Assembly: GCA_009840595.1 (NCBI GenBank)
Contig: VXNK01000122.1
Span: 1-64,000, forward strand
Source of the DNA: Rhodospirillaceae bacterium
GTDB taxonomy: Bacteria; Pseudomonadota; Alphaproteobacteria; Bin65
DNA length: 64,000 bases
Direction: 5' to 3'
The position numbers and the translations under genes were made by a program. Shown here piece after piece: positions 28,377 through 37,454 of this stretch (positions are counted from its first letter, which is position 1; each line of letters starts with the position of its first letter). Below the pieces are notes generated by a model. The model searched no databases. It had not been told where the DNA came from and worked only from the letters and a program-made list of their open reading frames with translations.

Positions 28377-30457
28377 GCGTCGGCGCTCCCGCTGCGGTCC
28401 GGTGCGATCACGAGGGCGCCGTCCGCTCCGACGGCGCCGGCATAACCGGGATGGACCGGCGCCGTCCAATCGCCGCCGGCGACGAGGGCCGGTCCGGCAA
28501 TCCGGCTGCCGGCCTCCAGTCTGCCGGCCGCGTAGACCGGCGCGCTCAGGAAAGCGCCCTCCAGATAGACGCGCTGCTCGCCGATACGCGCGGCCGAAGC
28601 GTCGCCCGATCCGGCCCGCCGGCCCGACGCCCGGCCTGAAGCCCGGCCTTGCGATCCGCCGTTACGCCGGTCCGCCGCCCGGCCGCCGGCGACGGCGCGC
28701 AGGCGGACCAGTTCGACCGGCGCGCCGAGGCGCACGCCATGCTGCTGCTCGAAGGCCGCGTGGAACCGGTCCTCCAGATCGCGCAATCCCCAGTTCGGCA
28801 GGTTGGCCGGATCGACCTCCAGGGCGAAATCGCCGCCCCCGCCGCGGAACCGCAAATCGGCCTCGAAGCGGAGTCGGCGGCCGGTCGCCGGCGCGCCTTC
28901 GCCGTCCAGCCAGTCATTCGCCCGTGCGCCCAGCCCGTCCAGAATTTCGCCGACCGCCGCGGCGTTGATATCGTCGAGCAGCCGCCGGCAGCTTTCGCCG
29001 AATTCCTGGCGCGGCGGCGCTTCGGCATAGCCGCGCGCCGACATCGCGCCCGGCTGCGCCGGCACGACAACCGGCCCGTCGCCGCACAGTATGGCCAGCG
29101 CGTTGCCGTGCAGCGGCCCGGCGCCGCCATAGGCGATCAGCGGCATCGAAGCGATATCGACGCCGTGCGCTGCTGCGGTCTGGCGCAGGGCGCCATACAG
29201 TTTCTCGATGGCCAGGTCGCGGATGCCCTGCGCCGCCTGGAAGGGGTTTGCGCCCAGCCGGTCGGCGAGGCGGGCGATGGCAGCTTCTGCAGCGGTGCGG
29301 TCGGGTCCCCGGTCCTGCCCGTTGCCGCTGTCCGGGCCGGCCGGGATCAGGCCAAGCACAAGATTTGCGTCGGTCAGCGTCGGTCCGTCGCCGCCGAAAC
29401 AGGCCGGGCCGCCATCTGCAGCCCCGGGGCCGACGCGCAGGGCGCCGTGGCCGGTCAGCCGGACCGCCGCACCGCCGCCGGCGCCTGCCCGGTCGACCGC
29501 GATCGACGGCAGGGTCAGGTTCGCGCCGGCGACCGGCGTCTTGCGCGTGACGACGGGCGCGCCGTTCCGGACGATGCCGATGGTCGCCATGCCGCCGCCC
29601 ATATCGAGCGCCAGCGCATCGCGGCAGCCGGCGTGCGACGCCGCTGCGGCTGCGGCAGCCACGCCGGCGGCCGGACCGGCATTGAGCGCATCGACCGGCG
29701 CATCCCCGGCATGCGCCAGCGACATGGACCCGCCGTCGGCGCGCGCGACCCGGACTTCTGCCGTGGACTCTAGGGCGCGCAGCGAATCGGTGAATGTTTC
29801 GAAATACCGGGTCAGCGTCGGGCGCAGGACGGCCGCCGCCACCGCCGCGACGGTCCGTTCGTAGTCGGCGGCTTCGCGGACGACGTCGCTCGACAGGGTC
29901 ACCGGCAGATCGGCGTCGATATCGCCGGCCAGCGCCCCGAGCGCCCGTTCGTGCGCCGGGTTGGCCGCCGCATGCAGCAGGGAAACCGCAATGGCCTCCG
30001 CGCCCATCTCACGCAGGGCCTGGATCGCCGCCCGGGCCTTCGCTTCGTCGATCGGCTGCTGCACCTGCCCGCGCGCATCCATCCGCTCGGCGACGCCGAG
30101 GGTCGCGACAATGCCGCCGGCCAGCGGGCTTGCGCCCTGGCCGCGTCCGAGATGGAGCACATGCTCGAAGCCGGCGGTGACCAGCAGGCCGACGGCCGGG
30201 CCGCCGGTCTTGGCCGGATCGAGGTCCAGGACGTCGTGAACGGGCGCGCCGTGAACGACCGTCGCGATGTCGCCCGGCGCCACGCCCGCTCCGTCGGCCA
30301 GCGCGCGGATACCGGCGGCAACCGCGGCAACCGGGTCGCCGGGGTCGTTGGGCATCTTTAGGGCGTGCGCCGTCCCCGACTCGTCGAGCAGCACCAGATC
30401 CGTGAAGGTCTTGCCGATATCGATTCCCAGGCGGTGGGGCATGGAGATTTCCGTCAT
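28373..30457 (-). CDS. HyuA-like protein with altered nucleotide-binding motifs
   Basis: A 694-residue HyuA-family protein. The fold is recognisable (YGGAGPLHGNALAIL; DANLVLGLIP; AGAGGG) but key motifs differ from the intact HyuA at 10463-12895: VDVGGTFTD becomes IDIGKTFTD (13-20), HGTTVATN becomes HGAPVHDV (69-76), DMGGTSTDV becomes DMGGGMATI (285-293), and the Asn-Tyr of NSYIRP is lost. ATP hydrolysis is therefore doubtful. The frame is long and undamaged, so it is conserved as a protein and not a fresh pseudogene. Start at ATG 30457 is uncertain; 30442 is also possible. It is coupled to the HyuB-like gene by a 4-base overlap. Confidence 0.8.
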   Translation of the reverse strand: MTEISMPHRLGIDIGKTFTDLVLLDESGTAHALKMPNDPGDPVAAVAAGIRALADGAGVAPGDIATVVHGAPVHDVLDLDPAKTGGPAVGLLVTAGFEHVLHLGRGQGASPLAGGIVATLGVAERMDARGQVQQPIDEAKARAAIQALREMGAEAIAVSLLHAAANPAHERALGALAGDIDADLPVTLSSDVVREAADYERTVAAVAAAVLRPTLTRYFETFTDSLRALESTAEVRVARADGGSMSLAHAGDAPVDALNAGPAAGVAAAAAAASHAGCRDALALDMGGGMATIGIVRNGAPVVTRKTPVAGANLTLPSIAVDRAGAGGGAAVRLTGHGALRVGPGAADGGPACFGGDGPTLTDANLVLGLIPAGPDSGNGQDRGPDRTAAEAAIARLADRLGANPFQAAQGIRDLAIEKLYGALRQTAAAHGVDIASMPLIAYGGAGPLHGNALAILCGDGPVVVPAQPGAMSARGYAEAPPRQEFGESCRRLLDDINAAAVGEILDGLGARANDWLDGEGAPATGRRLRFEADLRFRGGGGDFALEVDPANLPNWGLRDLEDRFHAAFEQQHGVRLGAPVELVRLRAVAGGRAADRRNGGSQGRASGRASGRRAGSGDASAARIGEQRVYLEGAFLSAPVYAAGRLEAGSRIAGPALVAGGDWTAPVHPGYAGAVGADGALVIAPDRSGSADA

Positions 30458-30647
30458 TCCCGGCGCGCGGCTGCGCACGCGGATAATTCCCAACCCGGCG
30501 CGCGGCGTCAACCGATGCCGCCCGCGCCGCGCCGAAGATCCGGCCAAACGCAGAGTCCAGTGCCCCGGTGCTGTGCGTCAGGGCTTTTTTTCGGATTCCT
30601 TGTATGCTGTACTGCCGCCGCTCCAGCAATTGCAAACCGGTGGACCC

Positions 30648-31157
30648 ATGGCGCAGGAAACCGAGGGCGTGCGTTCCCTACGATACTGGATCGTTGTTGT
30701 CGGCCTCGTGATCCTGGCGGTCTTCGTCTATTTCTATCCGCCGTTCGAGAAGCTGGTCAGCGACAGCATCCGCGGGCTCGCCTCGTCCACCATCGTCTTC
30801 TGGTTCGCCGCTTTCGTCGGCGTCGTCGCCTACGTCATCGCGCACTGGCAGTCCTTCCGGCAGCATTTCTTTCGCAGGGTCAACGATCTCGACGCCGAGG
30901 GGCTGGTGTTCGATACGCTGCAGGTGGCGCTGCTGGTGGCGCTGATCCTGTGCGCCGGCGGGATCCTTCAACTGATCGAGATGCTGAGCCTGCATCTGAT
31001 CGACAAGGGGACGGTGCTCGATCCGGTCTTCGGGCGCAAGCTGCTCGCCATGATCGTCGTGGTGATCCTGGCCATCGGCTTCTATCTGCTGCACCGCATG
31101 GTGCGCGCCTTCCGGCTCGGCCGCCGCCCCGGCCGCACCCCGCCGCGCCGCAGCTAA
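30648..31157 (+). CDS. Small four-helix membrane protein, paralogue of 16291-16758
   Basis: A 169-residue protein with four hydrophobic segments and a basic C-terminal tail (GRRPGRTPPRRS). It is the second copy of the protein at 16291-16758; shared points are FYPPFEKL versus FYKPFEEL, TIVFWFAAFVGVVAY versus NVVFWAALLTGIVGF, and VLDPVFGRKLLAMIVV versus VLGPDLGKRIAAVLAL. It is divergent from the degenerate HyuA/HyuB pair. Function unknown. Confidence 0.75.
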   Translation: MAQETEGVRSLRYWIVVVGLVILAVFVYFYPPFEKLVSDSIRGLASSTIVFWFAAFVGVVAYVIAHWQSFRQHFFRRVNDLDAEGLVFDTLQVALLVALILCAGGILQLIEMLSLHLIDKGTVLDPVFGRKLLAMIVVVILAIGFYLLHRMVRAFRLGRRPGRTPPRRS

Positions 31158-31180
31158 AGCGCTGATACCCTCCGGATCCG

Positions 31181-31216
31181 GCCCGGTCGGGTGCGGCCCG
31201 GTCGGGTGCGGTCCGG
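31181..31216. repeat. 15-bp tandem repeat
   Basis: Two exact copies of GCCCGGTCGGGTGCG and a partial third copy fill the gap between two converging genes. A short local duplication; no function is apparent. Confidence 0.7.
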
Positions 31217-31230
31217 TTCCTGCGGCCGCC

Positions 31231-32439
31231 TCAGCGGTCCGCTTCGGCGGTGAGCTGCGCTTCCTCCGCAAGCGCCCTGATGATGGCGTCCTTCGGCAAG
31301 ATGCCTTTCAGTTCGCGATTTTCGTTCAGCACCGCGACCGGGATATCCTCGCCCACCGTCATCGGCAGCACCTCTTCCAGAACCATGTCTTCGGTCGCCG
31401 TCGGCGCGGCTTCGGCCAGGCTGTCGACGGTCGGGATGTCGTCGCGCTGGCCCTGGCGGAGCGAAGCGGCTGTGACGGCGCCGACCAGCCTGCCCTCTGC
31501 GTCGACGACATAGGTAACGCGCAGGCCGCCCTCGCCGAGCTGGCGGAGCGCCTCGTCGGGAGTCGTGTCCTGCCGCACGATGCTGCACTCCAGCTTCACC
31601 GTGCCGGCGGTCAGGACCCGGCCGCGGTTCACGTCCTCGACGAACCGGCGGACATATTCCGTCTGCGGCCGCTGGAGAATTTCCTCGCCCGTGCCGATCT
31701 GTTCGATCGCGCCGTCTTTCATGATCGCGATCGTATCGCCGAGGCGCAGGGCCTCGTCGAGATCGTGGGTGATGAAGACGATCGTCTTGTGCAGGGTATC
31801 CTGCAACTCGATCAGCTGGTCCTGCATCTCGCGGCGGATGAGCGGGTCGAGGGCGCTGAAGGCTTCGTCCATCAGCAGGATATCGGCGTCGGTCGCCAGC
31901 GCCCTGGCGAGGCCGACGCGCTGCTGCATGCCGCCCGAAAGCTGGCTGGGATACTGGTCCTCGTAGCCGGTCAGGCCGACCTGGCCGATCCAGTGGCGCG
32001 CCGTCTCGCGGTTGGCGCGCTTCTCGGCCCGGCTGCCGCCCTTGATGTCCAGGCCGTAGGCGACGTTGTCGATCACCGTCTTGTGCGGAAACAGGCCGAA
32101 ACGCTGGAACACCATGCTCATCATCCGGCGCCGGAAATCCTCCAGCTCCCTGCCTTTGAGCGCGAGGATGTCCTGGCCCTCGACGATGATCTCGCCGGCC
32201 GTCGGGTCGATCAGCCGGTTGATGTGCCGGATCAGGGTCGACTTGCCCGAGCCGGACAGGCCCATCACGACCGTGCACTGCCCCGGTTCGACGGTGAGCG
32301 TCACGTCCTGCACGCCGATCGTGTGGCCGGTTTCGTTCAGGAGGTCGTCCTTCGACATGCCGCCGCGCACCAGCTCGATCGCGTTGTGCGGCCGGGGGCC
32401 GAAAATCTTGTAAACGTTGCTGATCTGAATTTGACCCAT
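31231..32439 (-). CDS. proV: Quaternary-amine ABC transporter ATP-binding protein (ProV/OpuAA type)
   Basis: A 402-residue ATPase of the glycine betaine/choline class. Residues 1-30 are the family N-terminal stretch (ISNVYKIFGP); Walker A is GLSGSGKST, signature LSGGMQQRVG, Walker B LLMDEAFSALDPLIRREMQ. The C-terminal 120 residues form two CBS repeats, which in this class can sense ionic strength or nucleotides. Start ATG 32439 is the family start; the open frame extends further only by chance. It is third in the order proX, proW, proV, 84 bases after proW. Confidence 0.92.
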   Translation of the reverse strand: MGQIQISNVYKIFGPRPHNAIELVRGGMSKDDLLNETGHTIGVQDVTLTVEPGQCTVVMGLSGSGKSTLIRHINRLIDPTAGEIIVEGQDILALKGRELEDFRRRMMSMVFQRFGLFPHKTVIDNVAYGLDIKGGSRAEKRANRETARHWIGQVGLTGYEDQYPSQLSGGMQQRVGLARALATDADILLMDEAFSALDPLIRREMQDQLIELQDTLHKTIVFITHDLDEALRLGDTIAIMKDGAIEQIGTGEEILQRPQTEYVRRFVEDVNRGRVLTAGTVKLECSIVRQDTTPDEALRQLGEGGLRVTYVVDAEGRLVGAVTAASLRQGQRDDIPTVDSLAEAAPTATEDMVLEEVLPMTVGEDIPVAVLNENRELKGILPKDAIIRALAEEAQLTAEADR

Positions 32440-32522
32440 TGCGCTTGGCTCGTGTCGGGTGCGATCCGGTTTGTCCCGGCAGCGGCCGCGATAGACGGCC
32501 TGAGGCAGGCCGCCGCGCCCGC

Positions 32523-33569
32523 CTAGTGGCTCACCGTCCGGTGCGTTTCCATGCGCCGGCCGTAGGACTGGGTGATGCGGTCGAGCACGATGGCGAGCAG
32601 GACGATCGACAGGCCGGCGATGAAGCCGGTGCCCGGCTCCTGCCGCTGCAGGCCGAACAGCACTTCCTGGCCGAGGCCGCGGACGCCGATCATCGACGCA
32701 ATCACGACCATGGCGAGCGCCATCATGATGGACTGGTTGAGGCCGGCCATGATGTTGGGCAGCGCCAGCGGGATCTGGATGTTGAACAGCTTCTGCCAGC
32801 GGCTCGCGCCGAACGACGTCGCCGCCTCCATGACCTCCTTGTCGACCAGCCGGATTCCCAGGTCCGTCAGCCGGATCAGCGGCGGCGCGGCATAGATCAT
32901 GGTCGCGATGACGCCGGCGAAATTCCCCAGGCCCAGAAGCATCACGACCGGGATCAGGTACACGAAGGACGGCATGGTCTGCATCATGTCCAGGATCGGC
33001 AGCATGATGGACCGGGCCCGGTCGCTCTGGGACATCAGGATGCCGAGCGGCAGGCCGAACACCACCGTGACCAGGATCGAGACGCTCATCAGCGACAGGG
33101 TCTGCATCGTCGGCTTCCACAGGGCCATCGACCAGATCAGCAGGAAGGCACAGGCGACGCCGACGGTGACGACGAAATTGCGGCTGGCGTGCCAGGCGAC
33201 TCCGGTGAACAGCAGGGTGAGCAGCGGCCAGGCGATCGACTGGTGCAGAAAGCGCTCGAAAAAGCCGATCTTGTGGACCACCCAGCGGTTCAGCTGGTCC
33301 AGCGGGTCGCCGACCTTGAGCAGCAGCCAGTCGACCGCGCCGTCGACCCACACGTCCAGCGGGATGATGGAGGTATCGAACTCCAGCCCGGTGAGGAATT
33401 TCCAGAGGCCGGCCAAACCCGGGACGAGCACGACCAGGGCGGCGCCGGCGCCGACGGCGTGCGCCCGGTACCCCTCGGCGAGCGCCTCATGCCGCCGGGC
33501 GGCGGCCCAGGCGATCCAGCCGACGATCGCGGCGCACAGGACGAGCGAGAAAATGCTGCTGGCATCCAT
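32523..33569 (-). CDS. proW: Quaternary-amine ABC transporter permease (ProW type)
   Basis: A 348-residue permease with about seven to eight hydrophobic segments and an EAA-type loop (EVMEAATSFGASRWQKLFNI). MGQTMPSFVYLIP-like and GVRGLGQEVLFGLQ stretches are typical of ProW/OpuAB. It carries betaine or choline across the inner membrane with ProV. It lies 128 bases downstream of proX with a terminator-like hairpin between them, so it is likely expressed at a lower level than proX. Confidence 0.92.
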   Translation of the reverse strand: MDASSIFSLVLCAAIVGWIAWAAARRHEALAEGYRAHAVGAGAALVVLVPGLAGLWKFLTGLEFDTSIIPLDVWVDGAVDWLLLKVGDPLDQLNRWVVHKIGFFERFLHQSIAWPLLTLLFTGVAWHASRNFVVTVGVACAFLLIWSMALWKPTMQTLSLMSVSILVTVVFGLPLGILMSQSDRARSIMLPILDMMQTMPSFVYLIPVVMLLGLGNFAGVIATMIYAAPPLIRLTDLGIRLVDKEVMEAATSFGASRWQKLFNIQIPLALPNIMAGLNQSIMMALAMVVIASMIGVRGLGQEVLFGLQRQEPGTGFIAGLSIVLLAIVLDRITQSYGRRMETHRTVSH

Positions 33570-33620
33570 GCCTGCGCCCCCCTATCGCCGGCCGCCCTCG
33601 CAGCGAGCGCCGAAATTGCC

Positions 33621-33661
33621 AAAAAGAAAATGCCCGCCGGGCGAAGGCGGCCCGGCAGGCA
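33621..33661 (-). terminator. Rho-independent-type terminator between proX and proW
   Basis: On the minus strand a 12-bp GC-rich stem with one mismatch (TGCCTGCCGGGC / GCCCGGCGGGCA, 7-base loop) is followed directly by TTTTCTTTTT. It lies just after the proX stop. Partial readthrough would give much binding protein and less permease and ATPase. Confidence 0.75.
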
Positions 33662-33697
33662 CTTCCAGTACGGATTCGAACGGTCGGACGACCGGCC

Positions 33698-34732
33698 CTA
33701 CAGCGAAGCCTTGATCTTCGCCGCAATGTCGGCGGGGACCCACTTGGTCCAGATCGTCTGGTTCTTCCTGAGGAAGTCCGCAGCCGCCTTCGCGCCCGTC
33801 TTGTCCTTGTTCTCTTTCATGAAGACGAGGGCCTTGGCCACCGAATCGCCATCCAGATGGTATTTGGACAGCATCGTGGTGATCGGGCCGGCCGCCTCGG
33901 CGAACTTCTTGTTCATGCCGATGATCACCTTGATCGTCGGATAGGCGGTTGCCTTCATGCCCTTGCCGGACTTGGCCTTGTCGAGCTTCTTCCAGATTTC
34001 CTCGTTATATTCCGGCTCCTTGAGCATCACCATGTCGTACTTGCCGAGCACCCAGGTCGGGCCCCAGTAGTAGGCGACGACCGGCTTGCCGCGCTTGTAG
34101 GCCGATGCGATGGCCGCGGCCAGCGCTTCGCCGGTGCCCGGACGGAAGTTGGTGAACGTCTTGTCCAGCCCGTAGGCCTGCAGCTTCTTTGTGTTCACCC
34201 GCTCGCAGTTCCAGCCGATCTTGCAGTTGTAGAAGCGGCCCTTGGCCGGCTCTTCCGGATCCTCGAACAGCTTGGCGTGTTTGGCGAGGTCGGCCACGCT
34301 CTTGAGGTCCGGCGCCGCGGCCTTGATGCCGCGTTTCTTGTCGCCCTCGATCATATAGCGCGGGACGTAGAAACCCTGGACCGCCCCGGTGATCGAAACG
34401 CCGCCCGGCTCCATGACCTTGCCGGTGGCCTTCATCTTGTCCCAGATTTCCCGGTTGTTGGCGTACCAGATTTCCATCGAGATGTGCAGGTCGCCCTTGG
34501 CCAGGGCGTTCAGACTCGGCGCCGTCGTCGTCGGAATCGACTCGGTCTTGCAGCCCCAGCCCTTCTCGACCATGTAGCTCGCCACGGAGACATGGAAATG
34601 GTTGGACGCCCAGTCCAAACCGGAGAACTTGATGGTATCCTTGACCGGGCAGCCGGCCGCCGCGGCCGGCGGCGCGGAAAAGGCGAAACCGGCAGCGACG
34701 ACCAGCGCGGCTGCCGACAGTTTTTTCAACAT
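33698..34732 (-). CDS. proX: Quaternary-amine ABC transporter substrate-binding protein (ProX/OpuAC type)
   Basis: A 344-residue periplasmic protein with a Sec signal peptide (MLKKLSAAALVVAAGFAFSA, cut near AAA-A at 26). The mature part is an OpuAC/ProX-like binding protein (KFSGLDWASNHFHVSVASYM; WYANNREIWDKM). The start is fixed by GGAGGAG 4 bases upstream. Placed back to back with choline sulfatase, it may bind choline, choline-O-sulfate or glycine betaine. A well-matched promoter lies about 200 bases upstream. Confidence 0.9.
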   Translation of the reverse strand: MLKKLSAAALVVAAGFAFSAPPAAAAGCPVKDTIKFSGLDWASNHFHVSVASYMVEKGWGCKTESIPTTTAPSLNALAKGDLHISMEIWYANNREIWDKMKATGKVMEPGGVSITGAVQGFYVPRYMIEGDKKRGIKAAAPDLKSVADLAKHAKLFEDPEEPAKGRFYNCKIGWNCERVNTKKLQAYGLDKTFTNFRPGTGEALAAAIASAYKRGKPVVAYYWGPTWVLGKYDMVMLKEPEYNEEIWKKLDKAKSGKGMKATAYPTIKVIIGMNKKFAEAAGPITTMLSKYHLDGDSVAKALVFMKENKDKTGAKAAADFLRKNQTIWTKWVPADIAAKIKASL

Positions 34733-35175
34733 GATCTCCTCCCTGGAGAAATTTTGCGATACGTCGGAAGGCTTCTCGCAACGGGACTTGGGGACCTCGC
34801 CCGCAGGCCCGTTAACGGCTTCTTCATTGGGGCCGATTCCACACGAAAACGCCCGTGTATTCGCGCCTCTACGAAATGGCCGGTGGAACGACCGGTATGA
34901 CCGGCAGATCCAACTGCCAGCGTGCGAAACAGCATAACCGGCATCCATTCGTTGTCAAATTCCGGTCCGGCGCCGGAAAGGCGACGCCGATTTGCGCGAA
35001 TCGGGGGCTCGCCGCCGCCCGCCCGGCTCAATCTGCGCGGTTTTCCCCGGACGATCGGGCCGGGAGCGATCAAAACCGCGTTACGGGCGCCGGAATCCGC
35101 CGGCATACCGTTCCTTCGGACCCCGGGTGTCTTTAGGACGGCGCGTTACGGATTCCTGCTGCAGGACATGCCGCC
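34733..35175. other. Divergent intergenic region between proX and betC
   Basis: About 440 bases with no convincing gene. It holds the predicted minus-strand promoter at 34931-34958 and should hold the betC promoter, which I could not place. Short arms such as CCGGTGGAACGACCGG near 34880 might be regulator sites, but no known box is recognised. Confidence 0.5.
34931..34958 (-). promoter_or_regulatory. Predicted sigma-70-type promoter for proXWV
   Basis: On the minus strand TTGACA (34953-34958) is followed after 16 bases by TATGCT (34931-34936). The -35 is perfect. It implies a leader of about 190 bases before the proX start at 34732. Confidence 0.55.
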
Positions 35176-36711
35176 ATGGCGAAACGTCCGAATTTCCTTT
35201 TCATCATGGCCGATCAGCTGGCGCCCCAGGTGCTGTCGGCCTACGGGGGTGCGCCGGTCCGGACGCCGCATCTCGACCGGCTCGCCGCGCAGGGCGTGGT
35301 GTTCGACAACGCGTATTGCAATTTTCCGCTCTGCGCGCCGGCGCGGTTCTCGCTGTTGAGCGGGCGCCTGCCGTCGCGCATCGGGGCGTTCGACAATGCA
35401 GTCGAATTCCCGGCCTCGGTGCCGACGTTCCATCACTATCTGCGCGCCGGCGGCTACCGGACCTGCCTTTCCGGCAAGATGCACTTCGTCGGCCCCGACC
35501 AGTTGCACGGCTATGAGGAACGGGTCACGACCGACGTGTATCCGGCCGATTTCGGCTGGGTGCCGGACTTCCGGCTCGACGGCGAGACCTGGCTGGAGTG
35601 GTACCACAGCATGCGCGCGGTGCTCGACGCCGGCCCGCATCCGCGCAGCGTCAACGTCGCCTATGACGATGAGGCGGAGTTCGAGGCCGTGCGCTGGCTG
35701 CACGACCACGCCGACAGCGGCGACGACCGGCCCTTCGCGCTCACCGTTTCGTTCATGTCTCCGCACGATCCCTATCTTCCGCCGGCCTTCTGGTGGGACA
35801 GGTACCGCGATGCCGAGATCGACCCGCCGCGCGTCGGCGATATCCCGCTTGCCGACCGCGACGCGCACAGCCGGCGGCACTGGTTCCTGACCGGCCGCCA
35901 TATCGACCCGGTCGGCGCAGCCGACATACGCCGCATGCGCCGGGCCTATTACGCGCTGACGAGCTATATCGATGCCAAGGTCGGCCGGCTGCTCGAGGCG
36001 CTCGCGGCGATCGGCGCGGCCGGCGATACGGTGGTCGTCTTCACGTCCGATCACGGGGATTCGCTGGGCGAGCGCGGCCTGTTCTTCAAGATGTCCTTCT
36101 TCGAATGGTCCGTTCGGGTGCCGTTGATCCTGCACGCGCCCTTCGCCTTCGCGCCGCGCCGGGTGGCGCAGAACGTGTCCCATCTCGATCTCTTCCCGAC
36201 CTTTCTCGAACTGGCGGGCGAGTCCGGCGCGCTGCCCGAGCTTGCCGCGCCCGTCGACGGCCGGTCCCTGGTCCCGCTCGCCGGCGGCGATGCGGCCGGC
36301 TGGCCGGACATCGTCTGCGCCGAATACACCGCCGAGGGTGCGCGCGAACCGATGCTGATGGTCCGCAAGGGGCCGCACAAGCTGATCTGCGGCCGGACCG
36401 ATCCGCCGCTGCTGTTCGATCTCGATGCCGATCCGGACGAATGCGAGAATCTCGCCGGCCGGCCGGACTGCGCCGGTGTGCGCGCCGAACTGGAATCGAT
36501 CGTTGCCGGCACCTGGGATATCGAAGGCCTGGAACGGCAGGTGCTGGAGAGCCAGGCGGTGCGGCGCGTTTTGGGCGGGGCGCGCGGCGCCGGGCGCCGC
36601 ACGAGCTGGGACTACCAGCCGCTGCGCGACGCGGCGCGCCTCTACTACCGCGATTCGGCCGACGTTCAGGCGGCCTACAGCGGCTCGGTTTCCGGCCCGT
36701 CTTCGAACTGA
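35176..36711 (+). CDS. betC: Choline-sulfatase
   Basis: A 511-residue sulfatase. The formylglycine site is C53 in CAPARFSLLSG (Cys-type), the N-terminal metal site is MADQ (11-14, with Gln as in choline sulfatases), and FTSDHGDSLGERG holds the second metal Asp. Choline-sulfatase-specific stretches are GKMHFVGPDQLHG and FGWVPDF, and the C-terminal tail after 470 (RRTSWDYQPLRDAARLYYRD) matches the BetC C-terminal domain. It hydrolyses choline-O-sulfate to choline and sulfate in the cytoplasm. Divergent from a quaternary-amine importer that would bring in the substrate or take up the same class of compounds. No betAB genes are in the window. Confidence 0.93.
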   Translation: MAKRPNFLFIMADQLAPQVLSAYGGAPVRTPHLDRLAAQGVVFDNAYCNFPLCAPARFSLLSGRLPSRIGAFDNAVEFPASVPTFHHYLRAGGYRTCLSGKMHFVGPDQLHGYEERVTTDVYPADFGWVPDFRLDGETWLEWYHSMRAVLDAGPHPRSVNVAYDDEAEFEAVRWLHDHADSGDDRPFALTVSFMSPHDPYLPPAFWWDRYRDAEIDPPRVGDIPLADRDAHSRRHWFLTGRHIDPVGAADIRRMRRAYYALTSYIDAKVGRLLEALAAIGAAGDTVVVFTSDHGDSLGERGLFFKMSFFEWSVRVPLILHAPFAFAPRRVAQNVSHLDLFPTFLELAGESGALPELAAPVDGRSLVPLAGGDAAGWPDIVCAEYTAEGAREPMLMVRKGPHKLICGRTDPPLLFDLDADPDECENLAGRPDCAGVRAELESIVAGTWDIEGLERQVLESQAVRRVLGGARGAGRRTSWDYQPLRDAARLYYRDSADVQAAYSGSVSGPSSN

Positions 36712-36739
36712 CGGCAACGGAAGGAACAATCCGGCAGGC

Positions 36740-37369
36740 TCAGGCCATGCCCTGCATCTTCAGGGCGTTGTGTACGCCCGGATCTTCCTTCATGCGCTTG
36801 TTGAAGGCCTTGAGGTTCGGAAAGGCATTCAGCCGGTCGGGCATGAAGCCGGCCCACACCGTGAAGACGAACAGGTAGGGATCGAGGATCGAGCGCGCGT
36901 CGCCGAGCATCCAGTCCCGACCGGCCATATGGTCCTCGATAACCCCCAGCTGGAAGGCGACTTCCCCGGCGGCATGGTCCTTGACCTCCGCCTTGGCCGC
37001 GTCGCTGTCGGCGTAGCGGTGGGTCATGAAATAGGGTGTGAAGCTGGTGTGCACGTCGCCGTTGAAATGGGACAGCCAGCGCTGCATCGCGTGCCGGGAG
37101 TCCGTGCTGCCGCCGTCGTTCGATTCCGGCCCCAGCCCGGCTGCCGGCCAGGTCTCGGCGATGTATAGCAGGACTGCGTTGACCTGGCTGACGCAGGTTC
37201 CGTCATCCAGCTCCAGCACCGGCACCTTGCCGGCCGGGTTCTTCGCCAGGAATTCCGGCGCGCGGGTCTGGCTGCGTTTCATTTCCGCCAGTTCATAGTC
37301 GGCGCCGGCCCATTCCAGCGCGATATGGGGCGCCAGCGCGCAGGAGCCCTGGAAATAGTGGAGTTTCAT
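36740..37369 (-). CDS. Glutathione S-transferase
   Basis: A 209-residue two-domain protein: N-terminal thioredoxin-like fold (MKLHYFQGSCALAPHIALEW; NPAGKVPVLELDDG with the cis-Pro; a glutathione-site Q/S in VSQVNAVLLYIAE), then an all-helical domain. Residues near SCALAPH suggest the beta-like bacterial class. It conjugates glutathione to electrophiles or has a related reduction role. It follows trpB2 on the same strand, but an exact 13-bp hairpin lies in the 85-base gap. Confidence 0.88.
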   Translation of the reverse strand: MKLHYFQGSCALAPHIALEWAGADYELAEMKRSQTRAPEFLAKNPAGKVPVLELDDGTCVSQVNAVLLYIAETWPAAGLGPESNDGGSTDSRHAMQRWLSHFNGDVHTSFTPYFMTHRYADSDAAKAEVKDHAAGEVAFQLGVIEDHMAGRDWMLGDARSILDPYLFVFTVWAGFMPDRLNAFPNLKAFNKRMKEDPGVHNALKMQGMA

Positions 37370-37404
37370 GCGTCCGTCCCGGCTGTTGCGAGGGAAAGCG
37401 GGCC

Positions 37405-37439
37405 GGCCTTCCCGGCCGCGGTTGCGGGCCGGGAAGGCC
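37405..37439 (-). terminator. Hairpin between trpB2 and the glutathione transferase gene
   Basis: GGCCTTCCCGGCC and its exact complement form a 13-bp stem with a 9-base loop, 15 bases past the trpB2 stop. No T tract follows, so it may act in mRNA stability or partial termination. Confidence 0.5.
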
Positions 37440-37454
37440 ATGCCCCGATGCCGG

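Noticed and set aside
23400-28445. 1681-codon open frame on the plus strand
   Set aside because: It runs antisense through the flotillin and HyuB-like genes and the spacer between them; its Leu/Arg/Gly-rich reading is the complement of coiled-coil codons in high-GC DNA. The minus-strand genes have clear domains.
30541-30647. T-rich run GGGCTTTTTTTC as a terminator
   Set aside because: Only a 4-bp stem precedes it and the flanking genes are divergent, so there is no transcript to end; it may belong to a promoter region.
31181-31216. Tandem GCCCGGTCGGGTGCG units as a CRISPR or regulator array
   Set aside because: Units are directly adjacent without spacers and only two and a bit copies exist.
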